In this document: in pieces, positions 8,502-16,200 of the stretch
How the letters are laid out: each line of letters begins with the position of its first letter
Numbering within the stretch: position 1 is the first letter of the stretch
Assembly (NCBI GenBank): GCA_964452645.1
Contig: CAYVMO010000003.1
Span: 124,001 to 188,000 of the forward strand
Source of the DNA: CAYXTW01 sp964452645
Lineage (GTDB): Bacteria > Zixibacteria > MSB-5A5 > GN15 > PGXB01
Direction: 5' to 3'
DNA: 64,000 nucleotides
Program-made: the position numbers and the translations under genes
Notes under the pieces: model-generated
Told to the model about the DNA's origin: nothing
The model's input: only the letters and a program-made list of their open reading frames with translations
Databases searched by the model: none

Positions 8502-9278
8502 ATGATAGATATTCAGTTAAATGGTAAAATGGTTAAAGCGGAAGCAGGGGAGATGTTGCTGTCGATTATCCGCCGGGAAGGCATCGACATTCCCTCCCTG
8601 TGTGATCATGAAGCGATCGAGCCCTGCGGGGCGTGCCGTCTGTGTATGGTCGAAATATCCCGAAAGGAGTGGGAAGGCTGGAAAAAACATGTCACGTCAT
8701 GTTTGTATCCGGCGGAAGACGGCTTGATTATCAATACTCATACCGAGCAGGTGATGGAAATTCGCCGGACGATTCTCGATTTGTACCTGGCGCGCTGCCC
8801 CAACTCGAGAGTGATTCAGAAACTGGCCGAAGAGCACGGTGTTGTCAAAACCAGCTTTGAAAAAATGCCTGATGCTGATAACTGTATCATGTGTTATGCC
8901 TGTACGCGGATATGTGAAGTACTTGGAAGATCGGCTATTTCGGCGGTGTATCGCGGGCATGATAAAATCATCGCGCCGCCCTTCGGCGAAGAACCGCCCG
9001 ACTGTATCGGCTGTCTTAGCTGTGCGATGATTTGCCCGACGGATGTGATTCCCTGGCAGGATGAGAATGGCGTCCGGACTATCTGGAAAAAGAAATTCGA
9101 CATGATTGCCTGTGAGAGGTGCGGTAAAGAAATTATTACGCGCGATTTCGCCGATTATCTGATAAGCTCGCGTAATATTCCGGAGGATTATTTCAAAATT
9201 TGTGATGACTGCAAGCGTATCGATCTGGCCAATAAAATGGGTTCGATTGTTCTTCAGGCGGAGGAGGCGGCCTTATGA
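8502..9278 (+). CDS. NuoG/HndD-like iron-sulfur subunit lacking the catalytic hydrogenase domain
   Basis: 258 aa. An N-terminal plant-type [2Fe-2S] domain (CDHEAIEPCGACRLC) is followed by the complex I-G-type region and two [4Fe-4S] motifs (CIMCYACTRICE, CIGCLSCAMICP). The C-terminus adds a four-Cys site, CERCGKE and CDDCKR, likely a zinc or rubredoxin-like knuckle. It stops where an iron-hydrogenase H-cluster or molybdopterin domain would begin, so it is an electron-wiring subunit only. The last four bases overlap the next start (ATGA). Confidence 0.88.
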   Translation: MIDIQLNGKMVKAEAGEMLLSIIRREGIDIPSLCDHEAIEPCGACRLCMVEISRKEWEGWKKHVTSCLYPAEDGLIINTHTEQVMEIRRTILDLYLARCPNSRVIQKLAEEHGVVKTSFEKMPDADNCIMCYACTRICEVLGRSAISAVYRGHDKIIAPPFGEEPPDCIGCLSCAMICPTDVIPWQDENGVRTIWKKKFDMIACERCGKEIITRDFADYLISSRNIPEDYFKICDDCKRIDLANKMGSIVLQAEEAAL

Positions 9279-9715
9279 ACTATCGCTTCGTGGTTAATCC
9301 GTCGCTTTGTACCGGCTGCCGTACGTGCGAGCTGGCTTGCGCTTTCAGCCATACTAAAAACAAAAAACCGGGCCGAAGCCGGATATATCCAATCGCTCAT
9401 GCCCCCGACAAATTTGTTCCGGTCACTTGCCTGCAGTGTGATGACGCCGCCTGTGCCAAGTCATGCTGTTTTGATGCATTGAAAAGAAATGAAATCACCG
9501 GCGCTATCGAATTGAATCTGGAACGGTGTGTCAAATGCCGCGCCTGTGTTGCCGCCTGTCCTTTTGGCTGCGCCTTGATTGATGAAGTCCATGATGAAAT
9601 TATAAAGTGCGACCTTTGCGGCGGCAATCCCGCCTGCGCCGCTTTCTGTCCGACCAAGGCGCTGGAATATAAGAAAATCGAAGTAAAGGCAACGCCCGTG
9701 CGACAAACGGCGTAG
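9275..9715 (+). CDS. Four-cluster polyferredoxin (CooF/HycB type)
   Basis: 146 aa. Cysteine runs CTGCRTCELAC, CLQCDDAACAKSC, CVKCRACVAAC and CDLCGGNPACAAFC fit four [4Fe-4S] clusters, as in the small electron-transfer subunits beside hydrogenases, formate dehydrogenases and aldehyde:ferredoxin oxidoreductases. It overlaps the preceding gene by 4 nt and closes the operon. No such partner enzyme is encoded next to it, so its redox partner is presumably the NuoEFG-like or 2-oxoacid oxidoreductase unit, or is encoded elsewhere. Confidence 0.88.
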   Translation: MNYRFVVNPSLCTGCRTCELACAFSHTKNKKPGRSRIYPIAHAPDKFVPVTCLQCDDAACAKSCCFDALKRNEITGAIELNLERCVKCRACVAACPFGCALIDEVHDEIIKCDLCGGNPACAAFCPTKALEYKKIEVKATPVRQTA

Positions 9716-9774
9716 ATTGAATTAATTATATAGTTATCATTAGAATCTCTGAGAACCTGCATTCCCGTAAGTAT

Positions 9775-9803
9775 TTGACATCAGCGAATCATTATTCTAT
9801 ATT
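9775..9803 (+). promoter_or_regulatory. Consensus sigma70 promoter upstream of the lipoprotein gene
   Basis: TTGACA (9775-9780), 17 bp, TATATT (9798-9803). Transcription would start near 9810, and a GGAG ribosome-binding site follows at 9835-9838. It separates the lipoprotein/citrate-synthase-like unit from the redox operon ending at 9715. Confidence 0.7.
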
Positions 9804-9849
9804 CAAATGCTTTAAAGACCGACCCGGATATTAAGGAGTCTTGAACGTG

Positions 9850-10683
9850 ATGTACTTAATTAATATAAAGTCAAGGCGTATGGGTGTCCTACCGCTTGCG
9901 GCGGGAATATTTATAGCTCTAATCTTATTTGGTTTGCTTTGTGCTTTTGCCGGTTGCTCCAGAGAAAAGGAAGAAACGATTCCATATTATAATGGCTGGC
10001 TGACGTACAGCTATAAGCATTTCGTTTTTCATTATCCCGAAGATTGTTATTGGGGCAAGAGGATGGAAGAATTCTCCAACGCCTACGAGCGGTATCTGGT
10101 CGATGACTGCGAGTTTCTGGCCATCGAAATCCCTGTTGATACTATCCATTTTTATGTACACGATTCACCTGAAGAGGGCAAAAAGCTGACCGGCCGTGAG
10201 CTTCCCTTTCATACCGAGCACCAGATTCACTGGGGTCGGCGATCACCGTTCGGACTCGAACTGGCCCGATTTCTTATAGATAAAATGGGTATCAGAAGAA
10301 CCGATTTCGATTTTTTGTATGACGGTCTGGCGGCACTGCGTGATTATTCCAATGAAAATTATCATCATAATACGATTGCCCGGTTGAAATTGGGCAAACT
10401 GATACCGCTCGACACACTAATAAATAACGAAAGTTATGCCCGTGCGGATCCGACCTGGCGCACTGATGAATCGGCTTCGATCGTAGCGTTTATCACATAC
10501 AATTATGGTATTAATAGATTCAAAATGCTCTGGCAGTCGGCGGCATCGTTCGAGTTTTCGGTCAAGGAGCTGTTTGATATGGATATGAAGTCCTTCGAGG
10601 ATGCCTGGCTGAAATTCGCGGAAAATTATTTCGAGGGATTTCCGGGCGATAAGACTGTCGAAGATTCGTTAAAAACCGAATGA
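9850..10683 (+). CDS. Lipoprotein with inactive peptidase-MA-like (gluzincin) fold
   Basis: 277 aa from the ATG at 9850; a GTG at 9847 and a TTG at 9841 are alternatives, and the GGAG at 9835-9838 fits 9847 or 9850 best. A hydrophobic segment ends in the lipobox FAGC (Cys36), so it is probably membrane-anchored. The middle follows the peptidase-MA-like pattern, but the expected HExxH is LELAR (residues 136-140) and the downstream EGLA is DGLA (158-161). All metal-binding His are therefore missing. If the fold call is right this is a pseudopeptidase. It lies 13 nt before the citrate-synthase-like gene. Confidence 0.65.
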   Translation: MYLINIKSRRMGVLPLAAGIFIALILFGLLCAFAGCSREKEETIPYYNGWLTYSYKHFVFHYPEDCYWGKRMEEFSNAYERYLVDDCEFLAIEIPVDTIHFYVHDSPEEGKKLTGRELPFHTEHQIHWGRRSPFGLELARFLIDKMGIRRTDFDFLYDGLAALRDYSNENYHHNTIARLKLGKLIPLDTLINNESYARADPTWRTDESASIVAFITYNYGINRFKMLWQSAASFEFSVKELFDMDMKSFEDAWLKFAENYFEGFPGDKTVEDSLKTE

Positions 10684-10696
10684 TACGGAGGTATAA

Positions 10697-11464
10697 ATGG
10701 CTGATTACGAGTGGAAGTCCGCCATCACCGATATAGGTCCCGGAAAAATAAAAATCCGCGGATATGATATCACACAAATTATGGAAAAGTTGTCTTTCGC
10801 CGAGACCGTGTTTCTGATACTCAAAGGTGAGTTGCCGAGTAAAGCCGAGGCCGAGATGATGAGGGCGATATTGGTGTCATCGGTCGATCATGGCTGTTCG
10901 CCGCCCTCGGCGCTGGGTGCGCGCAATGTTATCTCGGGCGGCAATCCCCTTAATGCGGCGGTCGCGGGAGGCGTTTTGGTCATCGGCGACAGCCATGGCG
11001 GGGCAATCGAAAACGCGGCCATGATCATGCAGGAATGGGCTAAGAAGGACGGCGACCTTCAGACTCTGGCCGGTCAACTGGTCGCCGCGATGAGTGAGAA
11101 GAAAAAACGTATGCCTGGTTTCGGGCACCGGCTGCACAATATCGATCCGCGTACATTAAAACTTTTCGAAATCGCCGCCAGGCATAATTTTTCGGGGCGG
11201 CATATTGAATTATGCAAGGCGATCGAGACTGCTCTGGCGGAGAAGCTGGGCAAGCGGTTACCGATTAACGTCGATGGTGCCATCGCGGCGGTGATATCAG
11301 ATATGGGTTTCGACTGGCGATTGGGGAAGGGATTCTTTATTATTTCGCGTGTTCCCGGATTGATTGCTCATGCCTACGAGGAGATGACCCGTGAAAAACC
11401 GATGCGCCAATTGGGCAACCGCAATTATACGTACGACGGGCCGGAAGAGAGGAAAATAAAATAA
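10697..11464 (+). CDS. Citrate synthase-like protein, citryl-CoA lyase type
   Basis: 255 aa, far shorter than citrate synthase (about 400 aa) but typical of stand-alone citryl-CoA lyase-like members. It keeps the active-site-type segments: GDSHGGA near 97, MPGFGHRLHNIDPRT near 138, and NVDGAIAAVISDMGF near 193, matching the His, His and Asp of the family. The reaction would be citryl-CoA cleavage to acetyl-CoA and oxaloacetate, or a related condensation. Its RBS GGAG lies at 10686. Presence near a 2-oxoacid:ferredoxin oxidoreductase is suggestive of reductive carbon metabolism, but no citryl-CoA synthetase is visible here. Confidence 0.75.
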   Translation: MADYEWKSAITDIGPGKIKIRGYDITQIMEKLSFAETVFLILKGELPSKAEAEMMRAILVSSVDHGCSPPSALGARNVISGGNPLNAAVAGGVLVIGDSHGGAIENAAMIMQEWAKKDGDLQTLAGQLVAAMSEKKKRMPGFGHRLHNIDPRTLKLFEIAARHNFSGRHIELCKAIETALAEKLGKRLPINVDGAIAAVISDMGFDWRLGKGFFIISRVPGLIAHAYEEMTREKPMRQLGNRNYTYDGPEERKIK

Positions 11465-11482
11465 CGATTTTATAATTCGTAG

Positions 11483-11662
11483 GGCAGGAGCCCTGCGCTC
11501 CTGCCATCGCGCGAAGCATGCTTCGGGCGGAGCGCGAATGTATATGGGAAGCGAATGTAGGCCAGTAGACACTAAAAATTGTCAGGAGCGCCCTTCGGGT
11601 CTTTGACCCTTCGAGCCCTTCGACACTTCGCTTTGCTCAGTGTCTCAGGCGCGGCTCCTGAC
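11483..11662 (+). repeat. Composite intergenic inverted-repeat element
   Basis: The gap between the citrate-synthase-like gene and rdgB holds three stacked dyads. GGCAGGAGC/GCTCCTGCC lies at 11483-11505 (5-nt loop). The palindrome CGAAGCATGCTTCG is at 11512-11525. GTCAGGAGC/GCTCCTGAC encloses 11581-11662, with an inner GACACT/AGTGTC stem at 11622-11644. GC content is above that of the flanks. It looks like a REP-type element pair. No ORF or transposase is present. A related short dyad lies at 32450-32470. Confidence 0.6.
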
Positions 11663-11735
11663 CTATGAAGAGAGAGAATAATCAAAAACAACCATACATT
11701 TGACCTGCAAAGAAAAAGAAGAGAAAATAATTACC

Positions 11736-12341
11736 ATGCAACTTGTCCTCGCTACACGAAATAATGACAAGATTCGGGAGATACGGAATCTGCTCGATGA
11801 TCTACCGATTACCATTATGACATGCGATGATTTTCTCGATTTTCCCGATATCGAGGAAACCGGGACGACTTTTGAAGAAAATGCCGTGCTCAAAGCGAGA
11901 AGTATTGCCGAATTCACCGGATACGCCGCTCTGGCCGACGATTCCGGATTGGAGGTTGATGCTCTCAATGGTGCGCCCGGAGTGTACTCCTCGCGTTATG
12001 CCGGTCCCGGTTGTACTTATGATGATAATAATCGGAAATTGCTGTCCGAGATGGAAGGGATCGAAAAGGAGAAACGTACCGCCCGATTCCGGACGGTTAT
12101 CGCTGTGGCCTGGGATGCGGAAAATATCGAGACGGTCGAGGGTACTGCCGAGGGCATAATCACTGATAAAAAATATGGCGGCGACGGTTTCGGTTATGAT
12201 CCGGTCTTCTTTTACCCCCCGGCGGGAAAGACTTTTGCCGAGATGACACTGGAAGAAAAGAACAAGGTCTCCCATCGTGGCCGGGCGCTGGCTAAGGCCA
12301 AAGAGTTGCTGGCAAGAAAGCTTTACAAAACGAAACATTAG
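11736..12341 (+). CDS. rdgB: Non-canonical purine NTP pyrophosphatase RdgB/HAM1
   Basis: 201 aa from the ATG at 11736 (MQLVLATRNNDKIREI); an in-frame start at 11700 would add a poorly conserved leader. Family motifs present are the substrate-binding TRNNDKI, ETGTTFEENAVLKA, the metal site ALADDSGLEVDAL, GAPGVYSSRYAG, YGGDGFGYDPVF and VSHRGRALAK. It hydrolyses ITP, dITP and XTP to the monophosphate, keeping deaminated purines out of nucleic acids. It is flanked on both sides by intergenic repeat elements. Cytoplasmic homodimer in the family. Confidence 0.95.
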   Translation: MQLVLATRNNDKIREIRNLLDDLPITIMTCDDFLDFPDIEETGTTFEENAVLKARSIAEFTGYAALADDSGLEVDALNGAPGVYSSRYAGPGCTYDDNNRKLLSEMEGIEKEKRTARFRTVIAVAWDAENIETVEGTAEGIITDKKYGGDGFGYDPVFFYPPAGKTFAEMTLEEKNKVSHRGRALAKAKELLARKLYKTKH

Positions 12342-12343
12342 AA

Positions 12344-12470
12344 TTCGCCATCGCGAGGAGTTCAATTCCGCTGTGCGAGATTGAACGACGTGGCGATCTC
12401 TTGTAACGATGCGAGTAGATTGCCACGCCTTCGCTTCCGCAAAAGCGGAATCTCGGCTCGCAATGACGTT
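12344..12470 (+). repeat. REP-like intergenic repeat (GTCATTGCGAG / TGGCAATCT family)
   Basis: The minus strand begins with CGTCATTGCGAGCCGAGATT and ends in CTCCTCGCGATGG. In the centre TGGCGATCT (12391-12399) faces AGATTGCCA (12418-12426), an imperfect inverted repeat. A TTCCGC/GCGGAA hairpin lies within it. Very similar TCATTGCGAG...TGGCAATC elements occur in intergenic regions of many unrelated bacteria, from general knowledge. It contains no supportable gene. Confidence 0.65.
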
Positions 12471-12530
12471 CCACATGGATTCTACTATTATGAACGTTAG
12501 CCCAAAACGAATTTGTATTATTAATAGACT

Positions 12531-12989
12531 ATGAGACAGCCGGTACAAGTCGCGGTTTATTGCGTACGCATGGTTGATAATGGCTGGGAGTATCTACTTC
12601 TACATCGGATTCCTTCCGGCGGCGGTTTCTGGCAGGCGATTTCCGGCGGCGTTGAAGATGATGAAGAATATTTCACGACCGCCCGGCGCGAATTAAAGGA
12701 GGAGACTGACTTCGAACCGACAGAATTGAATCTTATAAATTATTCATACACTTTTCCGGTTGAATATGCAATGCGGAAGTTGTATAACCATGATGTTAAT
12801 TTAATTAGCGAAGTCGTTTTTCTGGCAATTGTTGATTCGGGGAAAAATCCGACTATTACGCCGGTCGAGCATGATAAATATAAATGGTGCCGATTCGAGG
12901 AAGCGCTTAATTTGCTATTTTGGCAGGGCAATAAAGAATCGATCAAACATTGCGAAGCTTTTTTAAAAAATCGGGGTGAGAGGATTTGA
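12531..12989 (+). CDS. Nudix hydrolase
   Basis: 152 aa. The Nudix box is at residues 39-61: GG near 39-40, then RRELKEETDF, keeping the R-E-x2-E-E metal ligands with Asp in place of the usual Gly. The overall sequence resembles small NTP-hydrolysing Nudix proteins such as dihydroneopterin-triphosphate pyrophosphatase; exact substrate unknown. There is no clear ribosome binding site before the ATG. Its last six codons and stop run into the 3' end of the convergent tRNA-Pro gene, overlapping by 19 nt. Confidence 0.88.
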   Translation: MRQPVQVAVYCVRMVDNGWEYLLLHRIPSGGGFWQAISGGVEDDEEYFTTARRELKEETDFEPTELNLINYSYTFPVEYAMRKLYNHDVNLISEVVFLAIVDSGKNPTITPVEHDKYKWCRFEEALNLLFWQGNKESIKHCEAFLKNRGERI

Positions 12990-13044
12990 ACCTCCGACTC
13001 CTTGCTCCCAAAGCAAGTGCGCTGCCAGACTGCGCCACACCCCG
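12971..13044 (-). tRNA. tRNA-Pro (anticodon TGG)
   Basis: Read on the minus strand, a 7-bp acceptor stem CGGGGTG/CACCCCG closes a cloverleaf with D-arm GGCGCAGTCTGGCAGCGC. The anticodon arm is CTTGC-TTTGGGA-GCAAG (anticodon TGG), and the T-arm contains GGTTCAAATCC. The discriminator base is A, CCA is not encoded, and six Ts follow immediately and could end transcription. A TTGACA-16-TATATT promoter sits just upstream. Confidence 0.95.
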
Positions 13045-13059
13045 ATAGACAAACAATGC

Positions 13060-13087
13060 AATATATTTTATTATCGACTGCTGTCAA
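13060..13087 (-). promoter_or_regulatory. tRNA-Pro promoter
   Basis: TTGACA (13087-13082), 16 bp, TATATT (13065-13060) on the minus strand, with the first tRNA base at 13044. The predicted transcript starts about 9 nt before the tRNA. Confidence 0.65.
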
Positions 13088-13154
13088 TATATTAGTTAGT
13101 GGGTTGTCCTCGATGTTAATATCGGCGCTACAGAATACCAATAGAAATAATAAG

Positions 13155-13182
13155 AAGGGACAGGCTGAAAGACCTGTCCCTT
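13155..13182 (-). terminator. Hairpin terminator downstream of the protease gene
   Basis: A perfect 10-bp stem AAGGGACAGG/CCTGTCCCTT with an 8-nt loop is followed on the minus strand by CTTATTATTT. It lies 25 nt past the stop codon of the protease at 13208 and would also shield the tRNA promoter. Confidence 0.7.
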
Positions 13183-13207
13183 TAGTGGTATTATGTGTCT
13201 GTTCTGT

Positions 13208-16200
13208 TTATTTCAGTAATAGCATTTTTTTCGATGCGACGAACTTATCGGCCTGCAGTCTATAGAAATAAATGCCCGAGGCCTGCCGCGACGCATCCCA
13301 CGAAACAGTATGAATACCCGCTTCGAATTCGCCATCGGCCAGAACCGTCACGCGCTGACCGAGAACATTAAATATTTCAAGCGTTACGTGAGTTGCTGCC
13401 GGTAATGCGAAGGAAATATCGGTAATCGGGTTAAACGGATTGGGTTGATTTTGAGCCAGACCGAATTCGGTCGGTAACAGACTGGCCGCCGGATCACCTG
13501 CCTTGGCTACGTACCCGCTCTCGCAAGCTTCGGTTACGACGTTGGAACCGGCATCATAAGTCCAATCGCTCTTGGTAACATTTGTTACGGTGAAGCACCA
13601 CTCACCGGAGGGCCTGGTCCTGAAGGCGGTTTGAAGAGTTACCTGCCCGCTGGTGTTGGTATTTCCGCTGACACTTCCTGAGTTCGGCCCGGTGTAATCG
13701 GCATACACGGCCGCGCCTGATACAGGGCTGCCACCAAGGTCATAGATAGTGATAGTCGCGGCACCCCTAACTCTTCGCGAACCTGAACGTGTAACGACTA
13801 TGTCGTGAACGTGCATCACGTTCTGACCGGCTTCGGCTACGGTGATATAATCGGTTTTGGTTTTGGTATCATTACCGTAGGCATTGGTGGCTGTCAAAGA
13901 TACCGTATAGGTACCTGCGACGGTATACTGGTGCGATGGATTCTGCGCCGTCGAAGTACCGCCATCACCAAACGTCCAACTCCAGCTTGTCGGATTATCC
14001 GTGGATTGATCGGTGAAATTGACCGTCAATGGAGCAAAACCAGTGGTCGGTGTCCCGACGAATTCTGCGGTCGGCGGCGGCGGCGTTTGCACACCGCTTC
14101 CCCTGAATTCGATCTCATCGATATATACGTCATCGGAATTATTGCTGGCATCGCACATGAATCGGATCCCGGCATTGCTCGGGAAGTTGTATGTTCCGCT
14201 GGAAATAGTCACAACTTTGTTATAGAACGTGTTATTATTGAAATCAGTACCACTCGCCCAGGTTTCGACAGTTCGCCAGGTTGAGCCATCGTAATATTGC
14301 AGCCAGAAATCTTCGTTAGTCTCCATACTGTAAGCATAAAACCAGAACTCAACTTCCAGATCCGTATAACCGGAAACATCATAGTTGGCCGTATGATAGA
14401 ATGATGATGCGGTGCCGCTATTATCCTGTATATCCGCAGCGGCGCTGCCCTGATGAGCATAAGTACCGCCGGTATAACGGCTGCAGTCACTGCCACCGTC
14501 GGTATAGTTGCCCCAGCCGGATTCAAAATCATCATAGGTGATGACCGTCCAGCCGGCCGGTTCGGTAACGGTGATATAATCGATTTTCGTCTCACCATCA
14601 CTGCCGCAGCTATTGGTCGCCGTCAATGATACCGTATAGGTGCCGGCGGCGGTATAAGTATGCGACGGATTCTGTGCCATCGACGTACCGCCATCACCAA
14701 AAGTCCAGCTCCACGAGGTTGGTGAATTGGTTGACAGGTCGGTGAAATTGACCGGCAAATTATATTCGCCACTGGTCGGTGATCCGATAAAATCAGCCAC
14801 CGGAGGATAACACGGCGGTTCAGTGACGGTGATATAATCGGTTTTGGTTTCAGTATCATTGCCGCACGAGTTGGTTACCGTCAGAGCGACCGTGTATATA
14901 CCGGCCGATGTGTAATTATGCGACGGATTCTGCTGCGTGGACGTGCCACCGTCGCCGAACGTCCAACTCCAGGAAGTTGCCCCGGTCGATTGATCGGTGA
15001 AGCTCACATTCAAAGGATAATCACCGCTTGTCGGTGAACCGACAAATCCGGCAACCGGAGGGGTGCAGGTAACGGTAATATAATTGGTTCTGGTAAAAAT
15101 ATCATTGCCGCAGGAGTTGGTTGCTGTCAATGTAACCGTATAGGTTCCGCCTGATGTATAATTATGGTTCGGATTTGTCGCGGTCGAGGTACCGCCATCA
15201 CCAAAAGTCCATGAATATGACGTCGCACCGCTGGATTGATTGGTGAAGTTGACAGTCAAGGGGACTTCGCCCGAAGTCGGATTGCCGACGAATCCGGCGG
15301 TCGGCAGGACACACGGATTGACAGTAATGTAATTGGTTTTTGTTTCATCGTCGGAACCACCGGGACCGGTGACCGTCAGGCTGACCGTGTAAGTTCCGGC
15401 CGATGTATATTGGTGCGAGGGATTCTGAGCCAACGAGGTTCCGCCATCACCGAAAGTCCAATTCCAGCCGGTGATGCTGCCGGTTGATAAATCCGTGAAA
15501 TTGACCGTCAACGGTTCCGTTCCGGACGTCGGCGAGCCGGAAAAATTGGCCACCGGCGCGGGCGGCGGACCGGTATTAACGGCGTTATAGGCGTTAATAC
15601 GCCCCGCACCCATTTTGCCTATATACTTCGACGAAAGATATGCATCGATATTATCAGCACTGCTGAAAAGCTGATTTTTCACCTGAGCAGCCGTCCACGA
15701 CGGATTTTGCGACCAGATCAAGGCACAAACACCGGCCACCATTGGGGTCGCCATCGATGTGCCGCTCATTGCCGCCCAGTAAGTTGTATTCGGGTCGGTA
15801 TGGTCATGGTATGTGCTGTAGATATTATTACCGGGCGCACAGATATCCACCCAGGTGCCATAGGTCGTAAAGCTGGCGCCATTATCGGTCTCATTAGTAG
15901 CCGCAACCGAAATACAATCACCGCGGCCATTCAAATAATCGGGCGAGGTTTCGGCGCCATCATTGCCGGCGGCCACACATATAATACCGCCCGAATTCAG
16001 GAAATAGGTTGCGGCCGCGCCGATACCACCGGAATTGGACGAACCCCAGCTGCAGGAGGCAATCCTGGCGCCGTTATCGGCGGCATAATAGAACGCTTCC
16101 GCGGCGGCGTCCATTAGAACCACACCATATTCCTGGCCGAGATAGTTATAAGAATATCCCATGCGCAGCGGCATAATTTTCACGCCGTTACCATATTCGG

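Noticed and set aside
8502..9278. Iron-only hydrogenase subunit (HndD)
   Set aside because: The protein ends after the ferredoxin clusters and lacks the H-cluster domain, so no hydrogenase is called.
6181..9278. Part of a membrane complex I operon
   Set aside because: No proton-pumping membrane subunits are encoded nearby, and the NuoF subunit has the soluble-enzyme ferredoxin tail.
11802..12548. 248-aa minus-strand ORF covering rdgB
   Set aside because: It is antisense to a clear RdgB and runs through a repeat; no recognisable domain.
15707..16117. Plus-strand ORF opposite the protease domain
   Set aside because: It is antisense to the conserved S8 catalytic domain.
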